DNA of 64,000 nucleotides, taken from assembly GCA_018806915.1 (NCBI GenBank), contig JAGKQI010000021.1:186001-250000 (forward strand). Direction: 5' to 3'. A model generated the notes under the pieces. It saw nothing but the letters and a program-made list of their open reading frames with translations, searched no databases and was not told where the DNA came from. The position numbers and the translations under genes were made by a program. This DNA comes from Phytophthora colocasiae (lineage: Eukaryota; Oomycota; Peronosporomycetes; Peronosporales; Peronosporaceae). Positions within the stretch are counted from its first letter, which is position 1. Every line of letters starts with the position of its first letter. Shown here in pieces: positions 10,806 to 22,559 of the stretch.

Positions 10806-11043
10806 TGCGGGGAGGTCACCTCCGAGGACTCCCGCCCTGCCGTATCGACGGGAAGTCACTCCCTCAAGTGTTTTTCAGAAGTAGTGAGTTCCCGGCCTAA
10901 CTAGTCAGTCGTGATTTCACCTGCTAAGAACAACAACAACAACAAGTGACTTATATTTGTTTAAGTTAGTCTTCGAACTCCCTACTTGGACCTGCACTCA
11001 CCTAACAGCCCGCTAGTACTCGACCCTGGGCTAGATCGCGACA
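10806..11043 (+). repeat. Gypsy-1 5' LTR
   Basis: 238 bp, TGCGGGGAGG...GATCGCGACA, identical by eye to the copy at 24018-24255. A run of AAC repeats lies near its middle. The sequence just inside reads TGGTGGAGAAGC, a possible primer-binding site. Confidence 0.9.
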
Positions 11044-11259
11044 CGTGGTGGAGAAGCAGGGTACTAGCCTGCTGGAGAAGGGTCCTCGGAAGTGAACTTC
11101 GAGCGACTACCTAAACGAGGAAGTGAAGTACTCTTGTCCTACCAACTAGTTGTTAATTGGTTAACTGAGTGGTTCGTTTGGGCGGGAGTACGACAGCTAC
11201 CAGAACTCAAGACTGCCCAAGAAGAACAAGAGAGAGACGAGCAAGAACCCGAAATCGAG

Positions 11260-13689
11260 ATGTCTTCGTTTGGGCCTGGTGTCGGAGATGACGGCAGGAG
11301 CACTACCTCAAGTGAAAACGGTGGCACGGGCCCATCTGCTACTTCCTGGTTCAGGGGAGGAGCGAGTCGTCCTCCTACGGTGACTCCTGCGAGTCCGGGA
11401 GGCAGTGATAGTCAACCTGCGGCTTCGTGGTTTGGACTCGGAGGACCTCCTGCTACTACGCACCCGGGGAGGCCGAGCTTAACTGCTCCTGGAGGGCTGA
11501 CCACGGTCCAGGCCATGGTACGGAGAGCTGCCCTTGGTTCTACCCGCCCGGTGCAACAACCTCCTCCTGCTAGACCCCGGCTGACTCGAAGTCTCTCGGA
11601 GCCCAGGAAAGGAGAAGCTAGACCACTTGCTAGCCCCGTAACTACTCACGGCGGATTTACCCTATCTGGAGTGACTTCCAGTACTGGACTCGCTGCTGCG
11701 ACTTCAGTGCCTCAGGGTGAGACTCAATTCCCATCGTCGACCTCCATGACTAGTCAACCTGCTACGAAGCAAGTGACTCCTGCCGCTCTTATCCCCCCTA
11801 CACCTTCAATGACTCAGTCGGAAGTTGCGACTATGGGAGTAATTGACGCTACCAAGCACTACTTGTACCCGCCTCAACTGATGGCTCAACCTGGTTATGC
11901 TCCAAATGCTGGAACTGGTGCGAATGTAGCAGCTAGTTCTGCGGCGGCTAATCCAACTGGATGGAGTAGTCAACTCCCTGGACTACCACCTACTGCTCCG
12001 GTGATGACTCCTGCTACCAGCGTACCTCAGTCTACTCGCTCGGCGATCCCGAGTTATCAGAACGTGACGCTTGGCGCGACTCCTGGCAATCCGGGCACTG
12101 GGCTGAATAATCCATTCATCCAACCAGTCGGATGGTCAGCGGCGGCCGGGTTCTCCTATGGAACCCCAGCTCCCATCTCCTATGCGACTACCTCCGCTCC
12201 GCCTCAAGTGACTCAAGCCCCTACGGCTCAAGTACCCCCTAGTAGTGCTCTCATGACTTCTATGGGTGCGGCTCCACCGTTGACTTCAGTTCCTACGATG
12301 ACGACTCCTGCCACTACTAGTCACCTACATGCGACTGCAGGGCAGGCAGCATACTGGGGCCAACAGCAATTACCTGGAAACTCTGCTCCAGTGACTGGCC
12401 TACCTCCTCCTGTGACGGCCCCGAATGTGGTGACTCCTGGACATCTCGCGAGTGGCGTGAGTAGCCAACCTTACTCTACTGTACCCAGTCAACTTCCCGG
12501 ACACTACTCTCCGAACTACCAACAGTCTGTGAGTCAAGTGACTAGGCCTCCACTAGGTATGCCGTTCAACATCAAGAATGCAGTCCGGATGATCCAGCCG
12601 TTTTACTCCGATGGAGCTTCTGCAGACAAGGCTCGATCTTTTTGGAGTGCCTTCGAGAGAGCTACTGAAGGTCTTGACGACTCCTTACGGTTGAGTGCCT
12701 TCAGGGAGTGTCTTAAGGGTAAAACTGGTGAAGAATGGTGGACTTACTCCCAGATTAATGACTTCAACACTCTGAGAACTCGCTTCCACAACCAGTTCGT
12801 GTGTCAGACTCCACTTCAAATGATTGAGCGACTGAAGGTGACTAAACGGTCTCGGGGTATGTCGGCCGAAGTGTAGGGCGACTTAATTTCGAGTCTCTGT
12901 GACGCCGCTCAGTACTTTGACCCCGAGATGAGATACCAGTACTTCTTGTCAGGACTTCGCAACAAGCAGTGGCGAAACACTCTTGACACTTCATTGGTGA
13001 ACTCGATTCCTCAGGCTGTAGCAGTGCTGCTTTACAAGAACCAGCACTTACCCGTAGAGGATGATGCTGACTTCGAGGACGAGCCTCCTAAGTCAACGGC
13101 GAATGATGACTTGATGAAGCAAATGCTGACTGTGATGCAACAGACTCAGAGTCTCCTAGCGCAACAGCAAGTGCAGGCTGCCGCTCCGGCAACTAACCAG
13201 GGAGGAACTACTGCGGCTGCTATTCAGTACCAGGCAATGCCTGCTACTAGTCAAGGAGTGTATGCGATCCAGCCAACTACTTCCCTGCCGGTGACTCCGA
13301 CTCGAGGTATTCGACAGGGTCCTGACTTGTACACTCAGGAAGGACTCACCGTGTGCGGGAGGTGCCACACGCTGGGGTGCAGTCGACTTAACTGCCGCAG
13401 GAACAACTCGACTTGCTCGAACTGCCAAGGAACTGGTCACGTCTACGTCGAGTGTGAGTTACCTCGGGGGTACCAACGTCAACAGCAGTCAACGGGCCAG
13501 CGCCAGCAGCAACAACAGTCGCCGAACACGAACTCCAACTCTCGCTCTAACTACCAAGCCAGTCGAGGCCCTAGGGCCTGCTTCTTGTGTGGAGGTGCGG
13601 ACCACGTAGTGGCCAACTGCCCGTCGAGAGAGGCACTGAACCAGTTAGTCCAGAAGGCTGGAGTCGCGGCGAGCTCTAGTCAACACTGA
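11260..13689 (+). pseudogene. Gypsy-1 gag, with an in-frame TAG
   Basis: Structural protein of the retroelement. ATG 11260 starts the frame (earlier codons lack ATG). The first 400 codons are Pro/Thr/Ser/Gly-rich and low complexity, then comes a Retrotrans_gag-like core from about 12560 and Cys-rich zinc knuckles (CSNCQGTGHVYVEC and CFLCGGADHVVANC) at about 13400-13620. A TAG at 12874-12876 interrupts the conserved core: protein similarity continues in the same frame, and a TGG to TAG change is the likely cause. The frame ends at TGA 13687, and the following pol lies in the same frame. Confidence 0.85.
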
Positions 13690-16600
13690 AGGGGGCTGGA
13701 GGAAGGGAAGGGTGAAGTCACTCCTTCCTCCTGCCAGCTAAGTGACTTGAGTGAAGTCACTTCCAAGTCCACTACTACTCGTTATGGAAATGGAGTGAGT
13801 TCAACTGAGACTGTAAAGAAAACAACGACTGAAAATGGAGTGAACATGATTGAGACTGATAAAATTGAGGGTGAGGATGTTGAAGCGAGTTGCCTGACTA
13901 CGGCCTACGTCGGGGACTCACTGAAGGACCCTAACGCCGAAGAGTATGAAGATGAGGTTCGGGCGAAGTCGAACCCGGTAAACTACTGGACCGCGCCCCG
14001 CGCAAAGAGTGAAGTTGTCCACTGCGAGTGGGTGACTAATGGAACAAGTGTGGAAGAAAAAACTACTTCTCTCGGTGACTTGGGAGTCACTGAGTTGCAG
14101 CCCGAGGGTGATGCTGAAAGTGAAAGTGACTGTCCTGAGTTCGATGAGAGCATTTTCGACCCCGATACGAGCGAGAATAGAGACGAACCTACGAAGAACC
14201 GTGAAGAATTACGTGACGAGACTGATCATCAACTGACGGATAACGAGACTAGTGAAGATACACCCGGAGTGACTACTAACAAGACTGACGAAATAGAGAA
14301 TGAGACTGCTAGTGTGCCGTCTACCACCGATGCTAATGGTGGGGGTGAGGCGAACACTGCCGAAGTCGCTACTGGACTAACTACTGGCGAACTGGTGAGT
14401 GATCCAACTGAAGAAGAAGTCACAAGAACTGGGGTCGAGGCTGCGAGTGTGACCCGGAAAACCCAAGGTGAACTAGAACTGAGAGAAGCTGTGAGTGAGT
14501 CGCCTACCACCGATGCGGATGGTGGAGGTGAGGCGAGCACTAAGAGTAGCGCCGCGGGGGCGACTACCGAACTTAACCTGGTGTTTTCTGAGAAGGAACT
14601 GAATGAGCTAACTGAAGGAGTAAATAATGGAGTACTAGAAGAAACAGAAGAATACGACAAAGAGCTCGAGGAGCGACTCTTTCCGTTGGACGAAGTAGAA
14701 CTCAAGAAGAGAATGGAACTGAATGCGTCGCAGTCGCAGAAAATGTCACTAGCCGACCTGAGCACCGTATTGGGAATCCCAGAAGAAGTCATAAGTCGAA
14801 CGAGGGAATCGTCACCCGGAGTGCTCGCTACTCCCGAATACTGGACCGCTTGGTATCGGAAGACACTAGCTGCTACCAATGCAGCTAAGCGAGCTAACCG
14901 TGACTTCAGCGACTTGAGGAAGTCGAAGGAAAACGACTACTTCCACGACCTTGAGGGAGTCGCTGATTCGGACGGACGAGATGTAGGGGGTGGAGAGACC
15001 GAAGTCACTTCGAACTATAACCAAGCTGGAGTAAGCGACGACAGGCCCGCTGACTCAAGTGTTGAGGAGACTGTGATCGCGAATGTGGCTATCGACTTGT
15101 CGGAAAACCCCTGTCACGCAGTCAACGCAGTGACTGTGTCCTCCCGACGAAGAAAACGCCTGGATCCTAAATGGAATGCTCTAGTCCGAAGAATGGTGTA
15201 CTACTTAGTCAAGGAGGAAGAAAAGGTAAACCCCGTGTGTGTCGACTGTGGGTCGCCATTCCTGAGTGACTTAGTTCTCCCGGAAGTCGATTGGGGAGAA
15301 AATGACCTTGAGGAACGAGCTCTGGCGAAAGTAGCTCAGTTCTATCGGGCGATGAGTAGCTCCGTGATGAAACGCATCGTGGGTGTGATAATGGAGAAGT
15401 ACTTGAGTGAAGGTCCACTCATTCGAGCTAAGTTGGAAGAGCGAGAAGACCGGTGTGACGACTGCCTAAAGGCAGCTCTCCCGTCGCGAAAAACGCGGAG
15501 CCCGAAGCAAGTGCGCTTCGACTACTCCTCCTTGACTGGTCAGAAGGTCGAAGAACTGGGGCCTCGATGTTCGCGTGAAGGCTCGGACAACGTGTACGAG
15601 TACGCGTATGTAGTGAGAGATCCCGTGCGAGTCTCTACTCTGGAGGAAAACGGTGACTCCCGGAAGACTGGACTAGTTGAGCTAGATGTACTCGACCCGA
15701 GTGAAGACGCTGGTATAGTACCGGAAGGCAAGAGAGTGATTGGCTCAGTAGGTGGAGTGGAAGCTACTTCTCCTGGGTATGTCGACTGTGTCCCGGTGGA
15801 CATACTCATCGACTCTGGTGCCGTAGTGAGCTTAATCGACCGTAAAGTACTCCGACGGATAGGCCGAAGCTGTGACTCTCTGCGACCGTACAATGGAAAC
15901 TTGAACGGAGTGTCGGGTCACCAACTCAAGATACGAGGTGTTGCCGACCTTCCTATCAGACTTGGGTCCTTGGAGATTGTTCGACCTTTTGTGGTTGTCG
16001 AACACATGCATGTGGATGTGATACTAGGGACCGACTCTCTTCGACAGTTCCGAGCTGTTGTCGACTTGGACACTAACTCAGTGACTCTGAAAGACACGGG
16101 CGAAGTGTTCTCACTGGGCACGCCTAGAGTCGAAGAAGTACACTCTGCCCGAGTGAGTTCGACTGTTCGCATCTGTCCTGGTGGTCAAGCACTTGTGGTG
16201 TCCGAGGTCCGGGGTCGAGCAAGTGATAGGCAAACAGTACTAGTTGAAGGTGTCCCCGGACTGGACGGCACTGTGCGAGTTGCCCGTACGCTATGTACTG
16301 TGAATCAAGGGAAGTTATTAGTCGAAGTCTGCAATGCTTCTACCGAGGAACTGATCATCAAGAAAGGTACTCTGGTTGCTGCCGCCACGGTAGTGCCGGA
16401 GTCGGCTTTCGAGTTCGAGTCTCCGGTGACTCCGCTGTCGAACAGAGATTCGAGGCCTGTCGAGTCCCGGAAAACTACTGAGGAAGACTGGGTGCACTCT
16501 GTAGTGAGTGCTGCCGGCGCTACTACCGACTCGCCTCACCACTCCATGCCGAACCTCGAAAAGGAGCTAACTGAGGAGTTTGCAGTTGACTTCACCGATT

Positions 16601-19600
16601 CGAAGCTGAGTGAGTAACAGAAGAGGCTGTTCAGGCAGACACTTGGGTCCTTCCGAGACTTGTTTGTCGAGACCTCCATGAAACCCGGTCGAACTCACTT
16701 GCTCGAGTTCGAGATAGACACTGGTGACCACCCCCCTATCAAACAGCGACCCTATCGCGTCTCCAAAGCTGAAGGTGATGTAATGGAGGCCGAAGTGCAG
16801 CAGTACCTGGACTTGGGACTCATTCGACCCTCGAGTAGTCCTTGGGCTAGTCCTGTACTGATGATACGCAAACCCGACGGAGGTATCCGCTTCTGTATCG
16901 ACTACCGTCGACTCAATGCAGTGACTGTGAAGGACTGTTATCCGATGCCACTCATCGACGACATCCTGGACGTACTAGGAAATGCTAAGCTCTTCTCTAC
17001 AATGGATATTGCCTCGGGGTACTGGAATGTGCCGATGGCAGCGGGCAGTGTCGGGAAGACGGCCTTCGCCTGCAAATTTGGACTGTTCGAGTGGCTAGTT
17101 ATGCCATTTGGACTGTGCAATGCAGTGCCTGCATTTGAGCGACTTATGGAAGGAGTGTTAGACGACTTGAAGTGGCGAACTTGTTTAGTCTACTTGGACG
17201 ACTGTGTAGTCTTCAGTGACGACTTCCCGACTCACCTTGTGCGACTTCGGCAAGTACTCGAGCGCTTCAGGACTGCCGGTTTTAAACTCAAGATGAAGAA
17301 GTGTAAGTGGGGTCGTGACCAAGTGGCTTTCCTCGGTCACATAGTCACTCCCTCCGGTATACTTCCTAATCCTGAGAAGGTAAAGGCAGTCATGAATGTC
17401 GAGCGACCCAGTGACCTCCGTGCAGTTCGCGCGTTCCTGGGCTTGACTAGTTACTTCCGGAGGTATATACCGGGGTATGCTGCTATCTCTTCACCCATCG
17501 AGAGGCTGAAGGCCAAGGGTGTTCCCTTCGAGTGGAGCCCTGACTGCGAATCTGCTTTTGTGCAGCTGAAACATAAGCTAGTCGAACCTCCTATTCTAGT
17601 CTACCCGGACTTCAACAAGCGGTTTAAGCTCTATGTCGACTCCTCGAAGCTAGCCGTGGGTGCCTGTTTGATGCAAGAAGTCGCCGGTCGTGACCGAGCT
17701 ATCGCCTACGCTAGCAAACTACTAGTTGGGTCAGAGAAGAACTGGGTGAACAACCAGAACGGCACTTCGGAGATCGAGTGCTGGGGGATCGTATGGGCAA
17801 CTCGCAAGTTCAGGTGCTACCTCGATCGTTGTGAGTTCGACCTCTTCACTGACCATAAGGCTCTACTGTGGGTGTTCAGTGACGCGAACAGAACTAACAA
17901 CGCTAAACTCGCCAGGTGGGCGATGGAGTTGTCCCAGTTGCGGTTCAAAGTGTATCATCGGCCTGGTACTTCTATGGGTCACGTGGACGGACTCTCTAGG
18001 CTACATGCCGTGACTGTCAATGCTGTTACTATGGCGGATCTACTGAATGAAGCTAACGAAGAGGACCCGGTTCCCGTTCTGGTCGGGGAGGGTGAGACTG
18101 AAGTCGCGACTGAAGAAGTCACTGGAGCGACTCCTACTAGTACCGGAGGAAGTGATCAAGTCGCGGTCGGGGAGCGACTCCCTGTCGAAGAACCTACTGC
18201 CGCAACTACTACTCCGACCCCTCAGACTGAAGAGACTTCCCTAGACGAAGAACAACTACTTGTCTCCCCCGTCGATGTGTTCGGCCTGGATCAGGCCCGC
18301 TTTAAAGAAGAGCAGAAGCGCACTCCTTGGATACTGGCGATGATTGCCTTCTTGGAGAGTGGTGCACTGGCCCTAGATGCACAACTGCGAGCGAAAGTGT
18401 TATCCTTGGCTCCACACTACACAGTGAAAAACGGAATCTTAATGCGACGAGTCCATTTAAAGGCTCGAGCTGGCCCCGCTCGATCGCTGGAAGTCCCAGT
18501 GATACCGATTACCTACGTCGCTACTGTACTACACCACTGCCATGCTGACGTGTTCGCTGCTCACGTGGGAGTCACTAAAACTATGGACAAAGTGCGCAAG
18601 CACGCCTACTGGCACGGCTGGAAGAAGGACGTCGCCGAGTACGTCCGCGAGTGTACTGTTTGCGGGAGTGGCAAAGGCTACCGCCCTTGGCGGAATGGAC
18701 TCATGCAGAAAATGCCCATCCAAGAACTGTCTGGTCCCTTTTCGCTACTTGTGGTGGATGCTGTTGGCCCTCTCGTGACTACTCCTAGAGGCAACAAGTT
18801 TATCCTGGTGTTTGCGGACTACTTCACCCGGTGGGTGGAAGCTTTTGCTGTTGAGCGTTTAGATTCGGTGACTTTTGTGGAGGTTATGGTGAACGAGGTG
18901 ATTTCGCGGCATGGAGTGCCTGAAAAGCTACTAAGTGACCAAGGGTCAAACTTTATCTCCGAGTTGGCAAGGTCGCTGTACGAGACTCTAGGAATTAAGA
19001 AGTTGTTTGGGGCGGCTTATCACCCACAAACTCAAGGACTTGTCGAACGATTCAACGGGACTCTAATTGGAATGCTACGCATGTACGTGAGTGAGTCCCA
19101 AGATGACTGGGACTTATATCTACCTAGAGTACTCTTCGCCTATCGGACTTCCTTCCACGAGGCCCTGGGTGACTCACCGTTCTTCAGTCTGTATGAGTGC
19201 TACCTCTCGACTTGGCTTTCCTGAACACTTCCTCTCAGTGGAAGAGTAATGAGGTCGCGACTTACCGACGTCGACTCTACCTGTCTCTACGTGATACTCG
19301 CCGACTAGTCGAAAGACAACTACTCAAGGCACAGAGTCGCCATGGACAGCGACTCCAAGATCAAGTGTCTGTGAAGTTTGAGGAAGGTGATGCTGTCTGG
19401 GTCTACCAGTATTTCAGGGCTCGCCGAGGAGAAAAGACTTCGAGGAAGTTAGCCTTCTCCTGGCATGGTCCTTACCGAATAGTGGGCTCTGTCGGAGAGA
19501 ACGCCTACCGCGTCGCCATCCCGACTCACCCGAACAGAGTAGTCACCATCAATGTAAACCGACTCAAACCATTTCGGGGTCGCTGGAGTCGACCTTTTCC

Positions 19601-19979
19601 TACCGAAGTACCTGAAGGCATTACTACTACTCCGGGTGAGGATGACGAGGGTCCTCTCGCTGAGGAAGACTTACCCTCGACGAGCTATATCGAACGACTT
19701 GTCATTGGATCTGAAGAAACTGCTTTCGCCGGAGCGAGTCTACCGGTGGTCGACATACTTGCTCGAAGAAAGAAAGCCGGCGAGTTGCAGTATCTAGTAC
19801 TACTTGCTACCTACGAGACGAGTTGGTTGCCCGCGACTTCCCTACGCCCTGACTTTGACGCGCTGATCACATTGTTCGAGAGTACCCGGCGAAAAGAACA
19901 GGGACTCCCTCAACTCCGCCGTAGTGCTCGGCTGGTCGACGCCAACGCGGCTGTCGACGAGGATGAGTTACTCTTCTAA
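13690..19979 (+). pseudogene. Gypsy-1 pol (PR, RT, RNaseH, integrase, chromodomain-like), three frame segments
   Basis: The polyprotein for reverse transcription and integration, in the same frame as gag. Segment 1 (to 16617) is acidic with an aspartic protease site (LIDSGA near 15810). A TAA at 16615 separates it from the RT. Segment 2 (16660-19224) has the RT with catalytic YLDD near 17191, RNase H ([10 protein letters not shown]), an HHCC zinc finger and the integrase core ([16 protein letters not shown]). Near 19190 a small out-of-frame deletion shifts reading to segment 3 (to 19979), which encodes the integrase C-terminus and a chromodomain-like module (QYLVLLATYETSWLP). One nonsense codon and one frameshift make this copy defective. 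Confidence 0.85.
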
Positions 19980-20708
19980 GGAATAAGCTGGACTAGTCAA
20001 GACGGCGACGACTCCTCTTGACTATAAGTCTTGCGACTCGAGTGTTCAAGTGGAACACTCTTCTTTTCATTTTCTTTTACTGCATTTGGATGGTCCGATG
20101 ATTGTCCCTACGTGAATCTGTGAACTTCCGGCGGTTACTTAGCTTGGGGTACTCGCGGCGGAAGTCGTGACTGCCGACTATTACTAGTTGTCGGAGCGGA
20201 CAGCTACTGGGGATCGACTACTTACTTGGTGACTGACTACTGCTCGACGATCGAACTTTTCCTGGGTGACTGGCCGCTGCTTGACGAATTGACCTCTCTT
20301 TGATGAATTACTACCGCTAGATGAACTCTGCCTACTCCGACGACTGACTGTCGCGTGGTGACTTTGACGACTTCGACGACTGACTGTCGCGTGGTGACTT
20401 TGACGACTTCGGCAACTGACCGTCGCATGGTGACTTTGCCGACTTCAGGGGCTATCAGCTACGCCGTGACCTTAAGGACTTGGTGATTCCTCTTCTCTTG
20501 GAAGATCGGTGGCGAGGTAATTTCGCCCTGTGACTTTGAGTATTACTCGACTAGTAGGTGACTCTACTATTCGTGAAAGGGGCGATCCTGAAAGGGGTAA
20601 TGTGGACAATACGAGCAAGTGATCTGAGATTACGCAGTTAGAACTTGATGACTACACGAAGTGATATTAACTGCCATCCTACAACTACGGCGAAGCACTG
20701 CTACTCTT
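19980..20708. other. Gypsy-1 region between pol and antisense ORF
   Basis: No sense-strand gene seen. It holds the 36-bp tandem repeat and many GACT/AGTC words typical of the rest of this element. Confidence 0.5.
20343..20450. repeat. 36-bp tandem repeat, three copies
   Basis: Three head-to-tail units based on CTGACTGTCGCGTGGTGACT plus 16 further bases; the third has diverged. It lies between pol and the antisense ORF. Confidence 0.8.
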
Positions 20709-22358
20709 TCACGCGGGCGCGTACTTAGCCGGCGCCGGCGGCTTCTCCTCGTCGAGATCGTCCTCTTCGAAGTCACTCTCTTCTTCGGATTCACTCTCCT
20801 CCGACTCTTTCTTCCCCCGGACTCCTTTCAACGGAATGGCTATCTCTGCGGTATATCTACCGTCCGAGCAAAGCCAACTGGTGTACCCTGGTGTGTCCTC
20901 CTCCTTGGCGTTGAAGGGTGGGACGGACAAGGGCTTGTAAGTGCCGGCCGCGACCTTTCCCCTTATCTCCTTCTCCAACTTCTCGATGCGGCCACTATGG
21001 GTCAATTTGAACCAGACCCCCGAAAGACGATCTCCTACCCACCGTTCCTTGTCGGGATCCTCCTTGGAACAAACGTCCCTGCGAACCAAAGCCAGGGCTT
21101 CGTCGGTCAAGCGATTCTCGGGCTTCTGATCCGGGTCCAGAGCATTGGTAAACACCAACAAGGATGTAATATTGCGAAAACCTCCCTGGTCCAGCTGAAA
21201 AGGCTTCAAAGCCCCCTTTACGCGAGCATTATAGGCTTCCCGGTCTTGTGCATATAGGCTCGTGAGGTTCTGCATGGTGGGGCCGTCGTACTTGTTCGCG
21301 TCTGGAGTATTTTTGCCTGGTTGCCCTCCCATCCACATCAATAGTCGATCGGGTTCGACTCCCTCGAAGAGTCGCAAGAATCCATAGTAACCCCAATTCG
21401 TGATGCAGAGACTGAGAAACTTGAGTCGCTCAGTGCAAGCCAACTGCTTCCAACGGCGTCGCTGACCTTTGGCCGAACTGCTTCGAAGAGGAGCATTCAT
21501 CTGCCACTCGAAGAAGCGACTCCGATTCGCCATCCAGAAGCGCCAGTGTGCCGTGTGTAACTCTTGATGATCCAGGGGATCGTACCACACCTTGGAGTGT
21601 TCCCAAGGGTACGCCAACTCGAAACAGAACTTGCCCATATTGGAAGCCCGGCGGTAGATGGCCTCAATATCGGCGGCTATCCTGGCTGGAGTATTGTCGG
21701 CAAGTACAAGAGGACTAAAGTCAGTCTCTGGCGGGGTAGCAACTGTGTCCTCTGACACTTTCGCCTTCTTGGATTCTTTGTGTGATTTCGGGGACGACTT
21801 CCGCTTACCCAATGCCGAAGGGGACTTGTCCTTGCCCAGGGCAAGGAGAGCTGCACTCGTCGCCGCCTCCGACGCCGTCGTTGCCCCCTTCTTCTTAGTC
21901 GGCTTATGCTTAGGAGTTATCTTCGCAACCGGCGGAGCGTTACCACGGACCACGGGTGCCGAATTAACCTCTGGATTCGGGAGATCGTGAGTATCCGAGA
22001 ATCTGTCGTGAACGTAGGCGTTGGTGGCCTCGCGCTGCGCCGACGGTTTGGGCAGCAGCATCACAGGGTCCGTGAAGGCGGTGTCTTTGTCCTCAGCGTC
22101 GTCGAGAATGGCCAGTGCAATCTGGTCTAGGACAAACAAACCAGAGGAGGCCTCATTGACCGAAAGTTTCTCTCGCATGGTCGACCAAAACTCACGCTGC
22201 GCTTGCTTCTTAATCTTCTGCTCTGAAGAAGTCACTCCTGGGACAATAATTGCGGCTATCTGCTTGACTATCTCATCGTTCAATGACCCAGAGGCGGGTT
22301 CGGTGGTGGGCGGCGAAGCGAGGGGCGGCGTGTTCGGAGCAGACTTGGTGGTGCCCAT
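20709..22358 (-). CDS. Gypsy-1 antisense ORF, 549-aa protein of unknown function
   Basis: An uninterrupted frame on the strand opposite to gag-pol, in the pol to 3'-LTR interval. ATG 22358 is the first Met (reading MGTTKSAPNT); the open frame upstream lacks one. Layout: Ser/Thr/Pro-rich N-terminus; a charged helical segment (residues ~35-110); a Lys-rich nuclear-localisation-like stretch (KRKSSPKSHKESKKAK, about 180-200); a Trp/aromatic-rich globular core (about 230-480, with FCFELAYPWEHSKVWYDP and CITNWGYYGFLRLF); and an acidic Glu/Asp/Ser tail. I do not recognise the family. It stayed open while gag-pol acquired lesions. A regulatory or nucleic-acid-binding role is possible but unproven. 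Confidence 0.7.
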   Translation of the reverse strand: MGTTKSAPNTPPLASPPTTEPASGSLNDEIVKQIAAIIVPGVTSSEQKIKKQAQREFWSTMREKLSVNEASSGLFVLDQIALAILDDAEDKDTAFTDPVMLLPKPSAQREATNAYVHDRFSDTHDLPNPEVNSAPVVRGNAPPVAKITPKHKPTKKKGATTASEAATSAALLALGKDKSPSALGKRKSSPKSHKESKKAKVSEDTVATPPETDFSPLVLADNTPARIAADIEAIYRRASNMGKFCFELAYPWEHSKVWYDPLDHQELHTAHWRFWMANRSRFFEWQMNAPLRSSSAKGQRRRWKQLACTERLKFLSLCITNWGYYGFLRLFEGVEPDRLLMWMGGQPGKNTPDANKYDGPTMQNLTSLYAQDREAYNARVKGALKPFQLDQGGFRNITSLLVFTNALDPDQKPENRLTDEALALVRRDVCSKEDPDKERWVGDRLSGVWFKLTHSGRIEKLEKEIRGKVAAGTYKPLSVPPFNAKEEDTPGYTSWLCSDGRYTAEIAIPLKGVRGKKESEESESEEESDFEEDDLDEEKPPAPAKYAPA

Positions 22359-22559
22359 GGTGACGGAGACTCTGTGTTGGGATCCGGGTGTCGGGGACTT
22401 GGCAAGTTGGAGAATGAGAGCCACTCGTTGCCGTGCGAATGACTATACGGTTCCCTTGAGTGTGTGTGTGTCTACTGAAGGACTTTGCCCTGGGGCCCCG
22501 TTGCGTCCTGGGACGAGGCGTGAGTGTTTCGGCGCTATCTCCGCGAAAGACCTCTGGGA

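Noticed and set aside
13687..13689. Programmed stop-codon readthrough at the Gypsy-1 gag/pol TGA
   Set aside because: Plausible because pol is in frame, but the copy has other stops and no recognised readthrough context; left as a possibility only.
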